Below, in pieces: positions 16,634-25,410 of a stretch of 64,000 nt of DNA. A program made the position numbers and the translations under genes. The notes beneath the pieces are model-generated. The model ran no database searches. It saw only the letters and a program-made list of their open reading frames with translations, and was not told where the DNA came from. Source of the DNA: Pseudomonas sp. P818. GTDB lineage: Bacteria; Pseudomonadota; Gammaproteobacteria; Pseudomonadales; Pseudomonadaceae. Every line of letters begins with the position of its first letter. Within the stretch, counting starts at the first letter, position 1. The stretch is from assembly GCF_000418555.1 (NCBI RefSeq), contig NZ_ATKM01000021.1:37013-101012 (forward strand), given 5' to 3'.

Positions 16634-16866
16634 CTAGCAGGCTGTTGAAAAACTACCTGCGTTGCCAGTGCTGCGTTAAAAACAGGCTCACAGCCGAAGG
16701 CTGAACGCGCTTTAGCGCGGCCCCGAAGGGGTGAGCGAAGCGAATCAAATGCTCATTTACAACTCGTAAAGTCGAGCGCGACTCCGACCGTTTTTCGCCT
16801 GTTTTTGCGGGGCCGCCATCGGTATTGCACTGGCTGCCTCGCCTACGTTTTTCAACGGCCTGCTAG
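16634..16866. mobile_element. MITE-like element with terminal inverted repeats
   Basis: A non-coding unit of about 233 bp bounded by CTAGCAGGCTGTTGAAAAAC on the left and, inverted, GTTTTTCAACGGCCTGCTAG on the right, about 19 of 22 bases matching. Inner parts also mirror each other (GCCAGTGCTGC / GCACTGGC and AAAAACAGGC / GCCTGTTTTT), so most of the element could fold into a long imperfect hairpin. It contains no open frame of note. Its ends look like transposon ends, suggesting mobilisation in trans by a transposase not present here. Confidence 0.65.
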
Positions 16867-16867
16867 C

Positions 16868-16920
16868 GCGGATGAAATACGGGAATTTCGCAGGGTCACC
16901 CCGGATTTCATCCGGGCTAC
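16868..16920. repeat. CCGGATGAAAT palindromic repeat
   Basis: Arms CGGATGAAATACGGG and CCCGGATTTCATCCGGGCTAC face each other. It belongs to the same repeat class as 18009-18058 and 40116-40140, with the srkA gene lying between two copies. The remaining ~110 bp up to srkA shows nothing recognisable. Confidence 0.65.
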
Positions 16921-17030
16921 AAGGCTTTAGGACGGGGCACCCGGCCAGCAATGGTAGCGGCGGGTTGCATCCGCCCGACGGCCAGACCATCGGCCAGGTA
17001 CACTGTGCCTCCACCTATGCGGAGCCGCTC

Positions 17031-18005
17031 ATGAGCCACCCCTTCTCCACCCTCACCCCGGATCTGGTGCTCGATGCCGTGGAGAGCCTTGGCTATCTCA
17101 GCGACGCCCGCGTATTGGCGCTCAACAGCTACGAGAACCGCGTCTATCAGGTCGGTATCGAGGACGAGGCACCACTGATCGCCAAGTTCTATCGCCCGGA
17201 CCGCTGGAGCGATGCGGCGATCCGCGAAGAGCACGCCTTCAGCCTCGAACTGTCCGAGCATGAGGTGCCGGTGGTGGCGCCACTGCTACGCGATGGCGAA
17301 ACGCTGTTCGAGCACGGCGGCTTTCGCTTCGCCCTGTTCCCGCGCCGCGGCGGGCGCGCACCGGAGCCGGGCAATCTCGACCAGCTGTATCGCCTCGGCC
17401 AGTTGCTCGGGCGCATGCATGCCATCGGCGCCAGCCGCCCCTTCGAGCATCGCGAAAGCCTGACGGTGACCGGCTTCGGCCACGCCTCGCTGGGCGCTCT
17501 GCTCGACGGTGGCTTCGTACCGCGCAGCCTGTTGCCAGCCTACGAATCGGTAGCGCGCGATCTGCTCGCCCGACTCGACGAGCTGTTCGCCCGCATGCGC
17601 TACACGCCGATCCGTCTGCACGGCGACTGCCACCCCGGCAATCTGCTGCATCGCGACGACGCCTTCCATATGGTCGACCTCGACGACTGCCGCATGGGCC
17701 CGGCCGTGCAGGACCTGTGGATGATGCTCGCCGGCGAGCGCCACGAGCGCCTCGGCCAGCTTGCCGAGCTGGTCGACGGTTATCAGGAATTCCACGACTT
17801 CGCTGCCCGCGAACTGCCGCTGATCGAGGGCCTGCGCGCCCTGCGCCTGATGCACCACAGCGCCTGGATTGCCAAGCGCTGGGACGATCCGGCCTTCCCT
17901 CTGGCCTTCCCCTGGTTCGCCGGCGAGCGCTACTGGGGCGACCAGATTCTTGCTCTGCGCGAACAACTGGCGGCGCTGGACGAGGAGCCGCTGCGGCTGT
18001 TCTGA
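17031..18005 (+). CDS. srkA: Stress response kinase A (YihE-type)
   Basis: 324 residues, the length of E. coli SrkA/YihE, a protein kinase with a choline-kinase/APH-like fold that protects against stress-induced death. Visible motifs are the N-terminal SYENRVYQVG nucleotide-loop region, LIAKFYRP with the likely ATP-binding lysine, the catalytic loop HGDCHPGNLL and the metal-binding DLDDCRMGP. The ATG at 17031 has GGAG seven bases before it; the open frame extends upstream into repeat DNA but is not coding. Targets in Pseudomonas are unknown. Confidence 0.88.
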   Translation: MSHPFSTLTPDLVLDAVESLGYLSDARVLALNSYENRVYQVGIEDEAPLIAKFYRPDRWSDAAIREEHAFSLELSEHEVPVVAPLLRDGETLFEHGGFRFALFPRRGGRAPEPGNLDQLYRLGQLLGRMHAIGASRPFEHRESLTVTGFGHASLGALLDGGFVPRSLLPAYESVARDLLARLDELFARMRYTPIRLHGDCHPGNLLHRDDAFHMVDLDDCRMGPAVQDLWMMLAGERHERLGQLAELVDGYQEFHDFAARELPLIEGLRALRLMHHSAWIAKRWDDPAFPLAFPWFAGERYWGDQILALREQLAALDEEPLRLF

Positions 18006-18008
18006 GAA

Positions 18009-18058
18009 GTAGCCCGGATGCAATACGGGAGCGCAATCTCGGATTGCATCCGGGCTAC
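18009..18058. repeat. GTAGCCCGGATGCAAT inverted repeat
   Basis: GTAGCCCGGATGCAAT and ATTGCATCCGGGCTAC are perfect inverted arms around an 18-base centre, placed three bases after the srkA stop, where it could also act as a transcription terminator or RNA-stabilising hairpin. Confidence 0.75.
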
Positions 18059-18090
18059 AGGATCATCGCGGCTATCGAGAGCAGAAGCCT

Positions 18091-18166
18091 TCGCGGCTGA
18101 AGCCGCTCCTACCGGGCAGGTGGACATCTGTAGGAACGGCTGGGCGGCATTCCGCTTCAGCCGCGA
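18091..18166. repeat. REP pair (BIME) in the srkA-rarD gap
   Basis: TCGCGGCTGAAGCCGCTCCTAC is followed, inverted, by GTAGGAACGGCTGGG...CTTCAGCCGCGA. It is one of at least four copies of this family in the window (also 23113-23172, 48558-48579 and 50858-50880). From 18167 to the rarD start I see no gene; TAGAAT at about 18332 may be the rarD -10. Confidence 0.75.
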
Positions 18167-18376
18167 TGCTTTTTGTCCGATGCCAAGGGCCTCGCACGGC
18201 ATTTGGACTACCCAGCAAGCCCCTGCATACCGATACAGTTGCGCGCACTGCGTAAACTTTGCCTTACGACTTTGCCGGCACTTCGGTAGATGGAAAAAGC
18301 TGAACGAACAGACAAGGCAGCGGACAGGACGCTAGAATTTCGCGGCAACCGTTAGCTGCCTAACCAAGGATTTCCG

Positions 18377-19282
18377 ATGGCCACCGCCAACCCGCAACGC
18401 GGGTACGTTCTGGGCCTTAGCGCCTACATCATCTGGGGCTTGTTCCCGCTCTACTTCAAAGCCCTGCAAAGCGTCCCGGCGATGGAAATCATCGTGCACC
18501 GGGTGCTCTGGTCGGCGCTGTTCGGCGGTTTGCTGCTGCTCGTATGGAAACACCCGGGCTGGTGGCGCGAGCTGCGCGACAACCCCAAGCGCCTGGCAGT
18601 GCTGGCCGGCTGCGGCCTGTTGATCGCGACCAACTGGCTGGTCTACGTGTGGGCGGTGAACAACGACCGGATGATCGAGGCCAGCCTGGGCTACTACATC
18701 AACCCGCTGATCAACGTGCTGCTCGGTCTGCTGATTCTCGGCGAACGCCTACGCCGCCTGCAGTGGCTGGCCGTAGGCCTGGCCGCGCTGGGCGTGCTGC
18801 AGCAGCTTTGGCAGGTTGGCAGCCTGCCCTGGGTGTCGCTGGTACTGGCGCTGACCTTCGGCTTCTACGGGCTGATCCGCAAGCAGGCACCGGTGGCCGC
18901 CCTTCCAGGCCTGGTGGTGGAAACCTGGCTGCTGGTGCCGGTGGCGTTGGTCTGGCTGGTGCTGCACCCCGCGGCGATGAGCAGCCAGGCAAGTTTCTGG
19001 ACCAGCAGCCAGGCGCTATGGCTGGCGGCAGCCGGGCCGATCACCCTGGTTCCGCTGGTGTGCTTCAACGCCGCCGCGCGGCATCTGCCCTACACCACGC
19101 TGGGCTTCCTGCAGTACCTGGCGCCGACTCTGGTGCTGCTGCAGGCCATCCTGATCTTCGACGAGCATTTCTCGCCGAGCACCCTGCTTGCCTTCGCCTG
19201 CATCTGGGCTGGACTGTTTGTATACAGTCTGGATATCTGGCTGAACCTGCGCAAACGCTCGAACGCTTCACCCAGCGATTGA
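18377..19282 (+). CDS. rarD: EamA-family transporter RarD
   Basis: 301 residues with ten predicted membrane segments in two EamA halves, as in RarD of E. coli and P. aeruginosa. Signatures are AYIIWGLFPLYFKAL at the start, EIIVHRVLWS, TNWLVYVWAVNN, ASLGYYINPL and LGERL. RarD is an inner-membrane drug/metabolite-type permease first noted for chloramphenicol sensitivity; its true substrate is not established. AAGGA is found six bases before the ATG. It sits alone between a REP-rich gap and its own terminator. Confidence 0.9.
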   Translation: MATANPQRGYVLGLSAYIIWGLFPLYFKALQSVPAMEIIVHRVLWSALFGGLLLLVWKHPGWWRELRDNPKRLAVLAGCGLLIATNWLVYVWAVNNDRMIEASLGYYINPLINVLLGLLILGERLRRLQWLAVGLAALGVLQQLWQVGSLPWVSLVLALTFGFYGLIRKQAPVAALPGLVVETWLLVPVALVWLVLHPAAMSSQASFWTSSQALWLAAAGPITLVPLVCFNAAARHLPYTTLGFLQYLAPTLVLLQAILIFDEHFSPSTLLAFACIWAGLFVYSLDIWLNLRKRSNASPSD

Positions 19283-19296
19283 TCCGCCAACCAGGA

Positions 19297-19336
19297 CCGG
19301 GAGTGCCCTGAGCAAAAAATGCTCAACCATTCCCGG
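19297..19336 (+). terminator. Hairpin after rarD
   Basis: Inner stem TGAGCA-AAAAA-TGCTCA enclosed by CCGGGA / TCCCGG, starting 15 bp after the stop. There is no T-run, so strength is uncertain. Between it and the next hairpin are only low-information bases. Confidence 0.5.
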
Positions 19337-19447
19337 GCCGCACCAGCCCTGCACCTGCGCCGGCCACCCCCGGCTTATCCACAGATCCATCCCCGGCATT
19401 TGTGCACAAGCCCTTGATCCTGCTGCATTTTTGACCATCCAATGAAA

Positions 19448-19479
19448 AGCCCCGGGGCACTAGGCCGTGCGCCGGGGCT
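19448..19479 (-). terminator. Terminator of the GcvR-like gene
   Basis: Stem AGCCCCGG / CCGGGGCT extended by GGCAC / GTGC inside; on the minus strand it is followed by TTTTCATT. It lies 42 bp after the stop codon of the ACT-domain gene. Confidence 0.75.
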
Positions 19480-19520
19480 CCCCAGTTTACCCACAGGCTG
19501 ATCCACGCCTGCCGTGGATA

Positions 19521-20039
19521 TCACTCCTCGGTGCGCAGATTCAGCTCCACCATCAGATCGTCGGCCAGCGTCTCCAGGCGCGCCTGCAGTTGCTCCAGGG
19601 CCAGCGTTTCCGGCACGGCGAGCAGCGCCTCGGCGGTGAACAGCAACTCGCCGCTCATCGGTGCCGGCGCCACCTCGGTGAGCAGGCTCTCCAGGTTGAC
19701 GCCCTGCTCGGCCAACACTCGGGTGATGTCACGGACGATACCGGGGCGGTCGTTGCCCACCAGCTCCAGACGAATCGCGGTGAAGCGCCCGCCCGGTTCG
19801 CTACCGCTGGCCGCCAGCTGCACGCGAATGCCGTGCGCGCTCAGCGCTTCGAGCTCCTTGATCAGGCCGCCATGGGCCTCGGCCGGCACATCCACCCGCA
19901 CGATCCCGGCGAATTGCCCAGCCATGCGTGCCATACGACTCTCCAGCCAGTTGCCGCCATGATTGGCCACGCAGCCGGCCAGACGCTCGACCAGCCCCGG
20001 TTGGTCCTGGGCAATCACCGTCAGTACCAGATGATCCAT
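19521..20039 (-). CDS. GcvR-like double-ACT regulatory protein
   Basis: 172 residues made of two ACT domains (about 1-80 and 90-165), with the ACT-type glycine turns VIAQDQPGLVERLAG and LVGNDRPGIVRDITR. This resembles GcvR, which senses glycine and antagonises the activator GcvA in enterobacteria. In Pseudomonas the role is inferred only. GAGGTAG precedes the ATG. It lies 32 bp downstream of the GNAT gene on the same strand, so the two probably form one transcript that diverges from glcB. Confidence 0.8.
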   Translation of the reverse strand: MDHLVLTVIAQDQPGLVERLAGCVANHGGNWLESRMARMAGQFAGIVRVDVPAEAHGGLIKELEALSAHGIRVQLAASGSEPGGRFTAIRLELVGNDRPGIVRDITRVLAEQGVNLESLLTEVAPAPMSGELLFTAEALLAVPETLALEQLQARLETLADDLMVELNLRTEE

Positions 20040-20071
20040 GTACTACCTCACTCGTTCACAGGATGGAAAAG

Positions 20072-20521
20072 TCAGCCGCGCAGCGACAGCCAGTAGGTGA
20101 AGAATTGTTCGTCACGCACATAACCGAGCCGCTCATAAAGGCGCTGACCGGTCAGGTTGGTCTTTGCCGTCTCCAGTTGCAGACCGCAGGCCCCAGTTGC
20201 CTCGGCATGGGCGCGGGCAGCGTTCATCAGCGCTTCGCCAACGCCGCAGCGGCGCGCGCTTTCGTCGACATACAGATCGCTGAGCAGCCAGGCCGGTTCC
20301 AGCGCCAGCGAGGACAGAAAGGGATACAGCTGCACGAAACCCTGCGCGGCGCCCCGTCCGTCACGGGCGATGAACAACTGCGAATCTCCGCGCTCCAGGC
20401 GTGCACGGAGGAAGGCAGCGATATCCGCATCCGCCCGCGGCACCTGATAGAAACGCAGATAGCCGGCAAAGAGCCGGGTGAGATCGACAAGGTCGGCAGC
20501 AGAGGCAGCGGAAACCGTCAT
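20072..20521 (-). CDS. GNAT-family N-acetyltransferase
   Basis: 149 residues covering a single GNAT domain. The acetyl-CoA-binding stretch SDLYVDESARRCGVGEAL has the R-x-x-G-x-G pattern, and LQLETAKTN...GQRLYERLGYV is the usual C-terminal half. The acceptor substrate is unknown. GGAG lies six bases before the ATG. It is divergent from glcB across a 358-bp region and upstream of the GcvR-like gene. Confidence 0.85.
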   Translation of the reverse strand: MTVSAASAADLVDLTRLFAGYLRFYQVPRADADIAAFLRARLERGDSQLFIARDGRGAAQGFVQLYPFLSSLALEPAWLLSDLYVDESARRCGVGEALMNAARAHAEATGACGLQLETAKTNLTGQRLYERLGYVRDEQFFTYWLSLRG

Positions 20522-20790
20522 GGCAAGCTCCAGAAGGCGTGTCGGGCAGTATAGGCGAGGGACGCGTAGGCCATATTGGCTCGGTTGTCAGTAGCCAGGC
20601 CAATTAATCGTGTACGGTTTTACAGATTTTATGGAACAATAGATAAGTTTTTTGCGCACACGACGCATAAGGAATGACCCAAATTAGTCTTTTGGTCGCA
20701 GTCTGACGCGCACCCACTGCATTTCCCCGAAATCTTGATGTAGTATGCCGCGCCACGGACTACAAGACGGCCAGCCCGTCTCCGACGAGC

Positions 20791-20868
20791 CTCTCTGAAA
20801 GCGCAGGCGCTGACCCGCAGGTCGTTTTCAGAGGTGCCCGAAGCGGCGATTGAGTAAAGCTCAGAGAG
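20791..20868 (+). promoter_or_regulatory. glcB leader with two alternative helices
   Basis: The strand at 20791-20800 (CTCTCTGAAA) can pair with TTTCAGAG at 20826-20833 or with TCAGAGAG at 20861-20868; each is a perfect eight-base helix and they exclude one another. The second touches the GAGG ribosome site before glcB. Upstream, 20522-20760 shows no gene; TAGTAT at 20741-20746 is a possible -10 without a convincing -35. Confidence 0.45.
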
Positions 20869-20879
20869 TGAGGCAAGTG

Positions 20880-23057
20880 ATGACTGAACGCGTTCAAGTC
20901 GGTGGCCTGCAGGTCGCCAAAGCCCTGTACGACTTCGTGAACAACGAAGCCATTCCCGGTACCGGCATCGCTGCCGACAAGTTCTGGGCCGGTGCCGCCG
21001 CGGTCATCAAGGACCTGGCACCGAAGAACCGCGCCCTGCTGGCCAAGCGCGACGAGCTGCAGGCGCAGATCGATGCCTGGCACCAGGCGCGCAAGGGCCA
21101 GGCTCACGACGCGGCCGCCTACAAGGCCTTCCTCCAGGAAATCGGCTACCTGCTGCCGGAGCCGGAAGACTTCCAGGCCACCACCGCCAACGTCGACGAA
21201 GAGATCGCCCGCCTGGCCGGCCCGCAGCTGGTGGTGCCGGTGATGAACGCGCGCTTCGCCCTGAACGCCTCCAACGCCCGCTGGGGCTCGCTGTACGACG
21301 CGCTGTACGGCACCGACGTGATCAGCGAAGAAGGCGGCGCCGAGAAGGGCAAGGGCTACAACAAGGTGCGTGGCGACAAGGTCATCGCCTTCGCCCGCGC
21401 CTTCCTCGACGAAGCCGCGCCGCTGACTGCCGGCTCGCACGTCGACTCCACCGGTTATGCCATCGTCGATGGCAAGCTGGTCGTTGCCCTCAAGGGTGGC
21501 AGCAACAGCGGCCTGCGTGACGACGCGCAGCTGGTCGGCTTCCAGGGCGAGGCCAGCGCGCCGATCGCCGTGCTGCTCAAGCACAACGGCCTGCACTTCG
21601 AAATCCAGATCGATGCCTCCAGCCCCATCGGCAGCACCGACGCCGCCGGCGTGAAAGACGTGCTGATGGAAGCGGCGCTGACCACCATCATGGACTGCGA
21701 AGACTCCGTCGCAGCCGTCGATGCCGACGACAAGGTGGTGGTCTACCGTAACTGGCTGGGCCTGATGAAGGGCGACCTGGCCGAAGAAGTGTCCAAGGGC
21801 GGCCAGACCTTCACCCGCACCATGAACCCGGACCGCGTCTACACCAAGCCGGACGGCTCGGAGCTGACCCTGCACGGCCGCTCGCTGCTGTTCGTGCGCA
21901 ACGTCGGCCACCTGATGACCAACCCGGCCATTCTCGACGCCGAAGGCAACGAGATCCCGGAAGGCATTCAGGACGGGCTGTTCACCAGCCTGATCGCGGT
22001 GCACAACCTGATCGGCAACACCACGCGCAAGAACACCCGCACCGGCAGCGTGTACATCGTCAAGCCAAAGATGCACGGCCCGGAAGAAGTCGCCTTCACC
22101 AGCGAGATCTTTGCCCGCGTCGAGGATGTGCTGGGCCTGGCCCGCAACACCCTGAAAGTCGGCATCATGGACGAAGAGCGCCGCACCACCGTCAATCTCA
22201 AGGCCTGCATCAAGGCTGCCAGCGAGCGCGTGGTGTTCATCAACACCGGCTTCCTCGACCGTACCGGTGACGAAATCCACACCTCCATGGAAGCCGGCGC
22301 CGTGGTGCGCAAGGCCGCGATGAAGAGCGAGACCTGGATCGGTGCCTACGAGAACAACAACGTCGACGTTGGCCTGGCCACCGGCCTGCAGGGCCGCGCG
22401 CAGATCGGCAAGGGCATGTGGGCCATGCCGGACCTGATGGCGGCGATGGTCGAGCAGAAGATCGCCCACCCGCTGTCCGGCGCCAACACCGCCTGGGTCC
22501 CCTCGCCGACCGCTGCCACCCTGCACGCCCTGCACTACCACAAGGTCGACGTGTTCGCCCGTCAGGCCGAACTGGCCAAGCGCACCCCGGCTTCGGTGGA
22601 CGACATCCTGACCATCCCGCTGGCCAAGGACACCAGCTGGAGCGACGAGGAAATACGCAACGAGCTGGACAACAACGCGCAAGGCATCCTCGGCTACGTG
22701 GTGCGCTGGATCGACCAGGGCGTGGGCTGCTCCAAGGTGCCGGACATCAACGACGTCGGCCTGATGGAAGACCGCGCCACCCTGCGCATCTCCAGCCAGC
22801 TGCTGGCCAACTGGCTGCGCCACGGCATCGTTACCGAAGCGCAGGTGGTCGAAAGCCTCAAGCGCATGGCGCCGGTGGTGGATCGCCAGAACGCCAATGA
22901 TCCGCTGTACCGCCCGATGGCCCCGGACTTCGACAACAACGTCGCCTTCCAGGCCGCGCTGGAGCTGGTGGTCGAAGGCACCAAGCAGCCCAACGGCTAC
23001 ACCGAGCCGGTGCTGCATCGCCGTCGCCGCGAATTCAAGGCCAAGAACGGTCTGTGA
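20880..23057 (+). CDS. glcB: Malate synthase G
   Basis: Condenses glyoxylate with acetyl-CoA to malate (EC 2.3.3.9), completing the glyoxylate shunt and glycolate use. 725 residues, the standard single-chain isoform G length in P. aeruginosa. Family markers include NARFALNASNARWGSLYDALYGTD (in part NASNARWGSLYDA), TTIMDCEDSVAAVD, GSVYIVKPKMHGP and GIMDEERRT, plus C-terminal DINDVGLMEDRATLRIS. The ATG at 20880 has GAGG seven bases before it; a further in-frame ATG ten codons upstream lies in the structured leader. It is monocistronic, ending in a strong terminator. Confidence 0.97.
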   Translation: MTERVQVGGLQVAKALYDFVNNEAIPGTGIAADKFWAGAAAVIKDLAPKNRALLAKRDELQAQIDAWHQARKGQAHDAAAYKAFLQEIGYLLPEPEDFQATTANVDEEIARLAGPQLVVPVMNARFALNASNARWGSLYDALYGTDVISEEGGAEKGKGYNKVRGDKVIAFARAFLDEAAPLTAGSHVDSTGYAIVDGKLVVALKGGSNSGLRDDAQLVGFQGEASAPIAVLLKHNGLHFEIQIDASSPIGSTDAAGVKDVLMEAALTTIMDCEDSVAAVDADDKVVVYRNWLGLMKGDLAEEVSKGGQTFTRTMNPDRVYTKPDGSELTLHGRSLLFVRNVGHLMTNPAILDAEGNEIPEGIQDGLFTSLIAVHNLIGNTTRKNTRTGSVYIVKPKMHGPEEVAFTSEIFARVEDVLGLARNTLKVGIMDEERRTTVNLKACIKAASERVVFINTGFLDRTGDEIHTSMEAGAVVRKAAMKSETWIGAYENNNVDVGLATGLQGRAQIGKGMWAMPDLMAAMVEQKIAHPLSGANTAWVPSPTAATLHALHYHKVDVFARQAELAKRTPASVDDILTIPLAKDTSWSDEEIRNELDNNAQGILGYVVRWIDQGVGCSKVPDINDVGLMEDRATLRISSQLLANWLRHGIVTEAQVVESLKRMAPVVDRQNANDPLYRPMAPDFDNNVAFQAALELVVEGTKQPNGYTEPVLHRRRREFKAKNGL

Positions 23058-23080
23058 TGCGGACGCTGCGCGAATGAATA

Positions 23081-23104
23081 AACCGCCCTCCGGGGCGGTT
23101 TTTT
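23081..23104 (+). terminator. Rho-independent terminator of glcB
   Basis: Stem AACCGCCC-TCCG-GGGCGGTT followed by TTTT, 24 bp after the stop codon. Confidence 0.92.
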
Positions 23105-23112
23105 ATTGGGCA

Positions 23113-23172
23113 GTCGCGGCTGAAGCCTCTCCCACGGGCGCTGGATGTTGTGGGAGGGGCTTTAGCCGCGAC
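23113..23172. repeat. REP-type palindrome
   Basis: GTCGCGGCTGAAGCC...CTCCCAC and inverted GTGGGAGGGGCTTTAGCCGCGAC around a 14-base centre, between convergent glcB and the sulfatase gene. Same family as 18091-18166. Confidence 0.8.
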
Positions 23173-23178
23173 AGGTAG

Positions 23179-25245
23179 TCAGGGCTTGGTCTGCGCTGTT
23201 TTGTCCGCCGTCATCCCGGTGGTATTGCCCAGCAGACTGGCTGTCGCCGTCTGCACGAAGGCCGACAGCTTGCGCTCCAGATCGCTGCGCCGCTGCGCGT
23301 CGTCGATCACCTCGGCACGGGCTTCGTGGCCCAGTTGGTAGCGATAAAGGCGCGCATCACGGTCACGCGGTTTGACCAGAATGTTGTCGCCGGTCACCAG
23401 GCCCACGGTCTGATCGCTGCCCGACGGTTTGATCACCGCCACGCCGGCGTCGTCTTCTGGCAGCGCCAGCAGGTCGCGGCCCCAGCATTGCTGCTGCACC
23501 GGCTGACCGAGGCGGCCCATGATGGTCGGCACCACGTCGATCTGGCTGCCGACGGTGTCGCGGCTATTGCCGAAGGTGTCCTGCACGCCAGGGCCGATCA
23601 ACAGCAGCGGAATGCTGAAGCGTGACAGGTCCATCTCGGTGATCTGTTCGTCGTTGCCGAAGCCGTGGTCGCCCAGCACCACGAACAGGGTGTCCTTGAA
23701 ATAGGGCTGCTGGCGCGCCTTGGCGAAGAACTGGCCAAGCGCCCAATCGGCATAGCGCATGGCCGTCAGGTGCTGGTCCAGCGAGCCATGGCCGGTGACG
23801 GGTTCGACCGGCAGATCTTCCGGCAAAGCGTAGGGCGTGTGGTTGGACAACGTCTGCAGCAGCGCATAGAAGGGTTTGCCCTGGCTGCCGAGCTTGGCCA
23901 GCTCATCGGCGCCACGGCTGAACATGTCCTGGTCGGACACGCCCCAGGTCGGGTCGATGAACACCGGATCGACGAAATCGTCACGACCGACGAAATTGCG
24001 CATGCCCTGGTTGGCGAAGAACCCGGACTGGTTATCCCAGGCGAAGCTGCCGTTGTACACGTAGACATCGTCGTAGCCGCGAGCACTGAGCAGCTGCGGC
24101 AGGCCGGAAAACTGGTGGCTGCCTTCCGGCATGCGCATCAGGTATTCGAAGGCCGGCAGGTTGGGGAAGCAGGCCATGGTGGCGAACATGCCCTGGTGGG
24201 TATGGGTGCCGTTGGAGAATACGCGCTGGAACAGCAGGCCCTCCTTGGCCAGGGCATCGAAGTACGGCGTGATGCCGTCCTGATTGCCCATGGCGCCGAT
24301 ATAGCGCCCGGCCATGCTTTCCATCAGGATCACCACCACGTTGCGCACCTGCGGCAACTGGCCTTCGGCTGGCGGCGTATAGACGCGGCGCACGGCAGCC
24401 TGGTCAGCGTCGATCAGCTTGTCGCGCGGGGTCAACAGCAGGTCGCGGGTGATCTGCAGCGCCTCCTCGGCCGGCAGCGTGGCCTTCCAGCTGTTGTCGC
24501 GGTGGTCGGAGAAGTAGTTGTCGGCCGCATCGACCAGGGTCAGCGTGCCATTGAGGCCCAGGTGGTTGGCGAACATCGAGTCGGTGGTGTAGGCGTCGCC
24601 CCAGCGCAGCGGCGGGCCGGAGCGCAGGGTGCCGCGAGCGGCGACCACGCAGACCAGCAGCAACAGCACGAACACGGCAGTGCGCACCGGCCAGCGCGGC
24701 GGCGCAGCGTGACCACGGGCGCGGGTGGCGCGCTCGATACGGCGGAATAGCCACGCCAGCAGCAGCGTGGCCAGGACCCAGGCCAGCAGCAGGCGTAGCA
24801 CCGGGAAACCGTTCCAGATCATGCTGGCCACGGTGCCGATGTCTTCCTGCATGTACTGGAACACCAGGCTGTTCAGGCGCTGGTGGAATTCGCGATAGAA
24901 ATTCAGTTCGACCACGGCGAAGAACAGGCACAGGCTGGTGGCGCAGGTCAGCCAGGCGACATGCAGACGCCGCGCGCGCATCGCCGTGACGCTGAGCAGC
25001 GACAGACTGAGCGGAATGCACAGGTAAACAATCAGGCGCAGGTCGAAACGCGCGCCGTTGACGAAGGATTCGACGAAGGTGCCGGCCGGGGTATCGGCGA
25101 TCAACGCCTGGTTGTAGGCCAGCAGCCCCAGACGGGCCAGGGCGAACAGCAGCAGCATGCACAGCGCGCTGCCGAGGATGAAAGCCAGGTGACTGGCAAC
25201 ACTGACCTGCGCCGCCTCACGGGCAGCTGGTACGGATGATTGCAT
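23179..25245 (-). CDS. LTA-synthase-family membrane sulfatase
   Basis: 688 residues: about five membrane helices in the first ~190 residues, then a large periplasmic alkaline-phosphatase/sulfatase-fold domain. The domain carries VVILMESMAGRYIGA (metal-binding Glu), NGTHTHQGMF with the likely nucleophile threonine, and VVLGDHGFG. Such LtaS-like proteins transfer or cleave glycerol-phosphate or phosphoethanolamine groups; in Gram-negatives without lipoteichoic acid the substrate is probably an envelope glycan or lipid, which is inference. The ATG at 25245 is preceded by AAGG; an 18-residue extension is unlikely. It is transcribed alone and diverges from the cNMP/CBS gene. Confidence 0.85.
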   Translation of the reverse strand: MQSSVPAAREAAQVSVASHLAFILGSALCMLLLFALARLGLLAYNQALIADTPAGTFVESFVNGARFDLRLIVYLCIPLSLSLLSVTAMRARRLHVAWLTCATSLCLFFAVVELNFYREFHQRLNSLVFQYMQEDIGTVASMIWNGFPVLRLLLAWVLATLLLAWLFRRIERATRARGHAAPPRWPVRTAVFVLLLLVCVVAARGTLRSGPPLRWGDAYTTDSMFANHLGLNGTLTLVDAADNYFSDHRDNSWKATLPAEEALQITRDLLLTPRDKLIDADQAAVRRVYTPPAEGQLPQVRNVVVILMESMAGRYIGAMGNQDGITPYFDALAKEGLLFQRVFSNGTHTHQGMFATMACFPNLPAFEYLMRMPEGSHQFSGLPQLLSARGYDDVYVYNGSFAWDNQSGFFANQGMRNFVGRDDFVDPVFIDPTWGVSDQDMFSRGADELAKLGSQGKPFYALLQTLSNHTPYALPEDLPVEPVTGHGSLDQHLTAMRYADWALGQFFAKARQQPYFKDTLFVVLGDHGFGNDEQITEMDLSRFSIPLLLIGPGVQDTFGNSRDTVGSQIDVVPTIMGRLGQPVQQQCWGRDLLALPEDDAGVAVIKPSGSDQTVGLVTGDNILVKPRDRDARLYRYQLGHEARAEVIDDAQRRSDLERKLSAFVQTATASLLGNTTGMTADKTAQTKP

Positions 25246-25410
25246 GGATATGCCTTGCTCTTTACGGAATACATGGGCGGGTGCAGTCTGCCCGGGCACA
25301 AGTCAAAATTTCGTCAAGACCACGCGCCCGGCACCCTACTTAGGTGCAATGGGCAACGCGGACAGTCGCGACCACACTGACACCATCCCGAAACTGCGAG
25401 GCGCACGCCC

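Noticed and set aside
19376..19497. TTATCCACA, an exact DnaA box, and a near match at 19488
   Set aside because: Only one exact box, no AT-rich region or origin genes; chance occurrence is likely.
20740..20880. Glycine riboswitch upstream of glcB
   Set aside because: TGCCCGAAGCGGC and TTTTCAGAGGTGCC recall parts of the aptamer, but the order and spacing of the conserved segments do not fit either a tandem or single aptamer.
20760..23018. A 752-codon open frame opposite glcB, and similarly long frames opposite fadE1, fadE2, actP, the chemoreceptor and soxA
   Set aside because: These are antisense shadows of high-GC genes: their translations are rich in H, G, Q, V and R, without domains, and they coincide with well-recognised genes.
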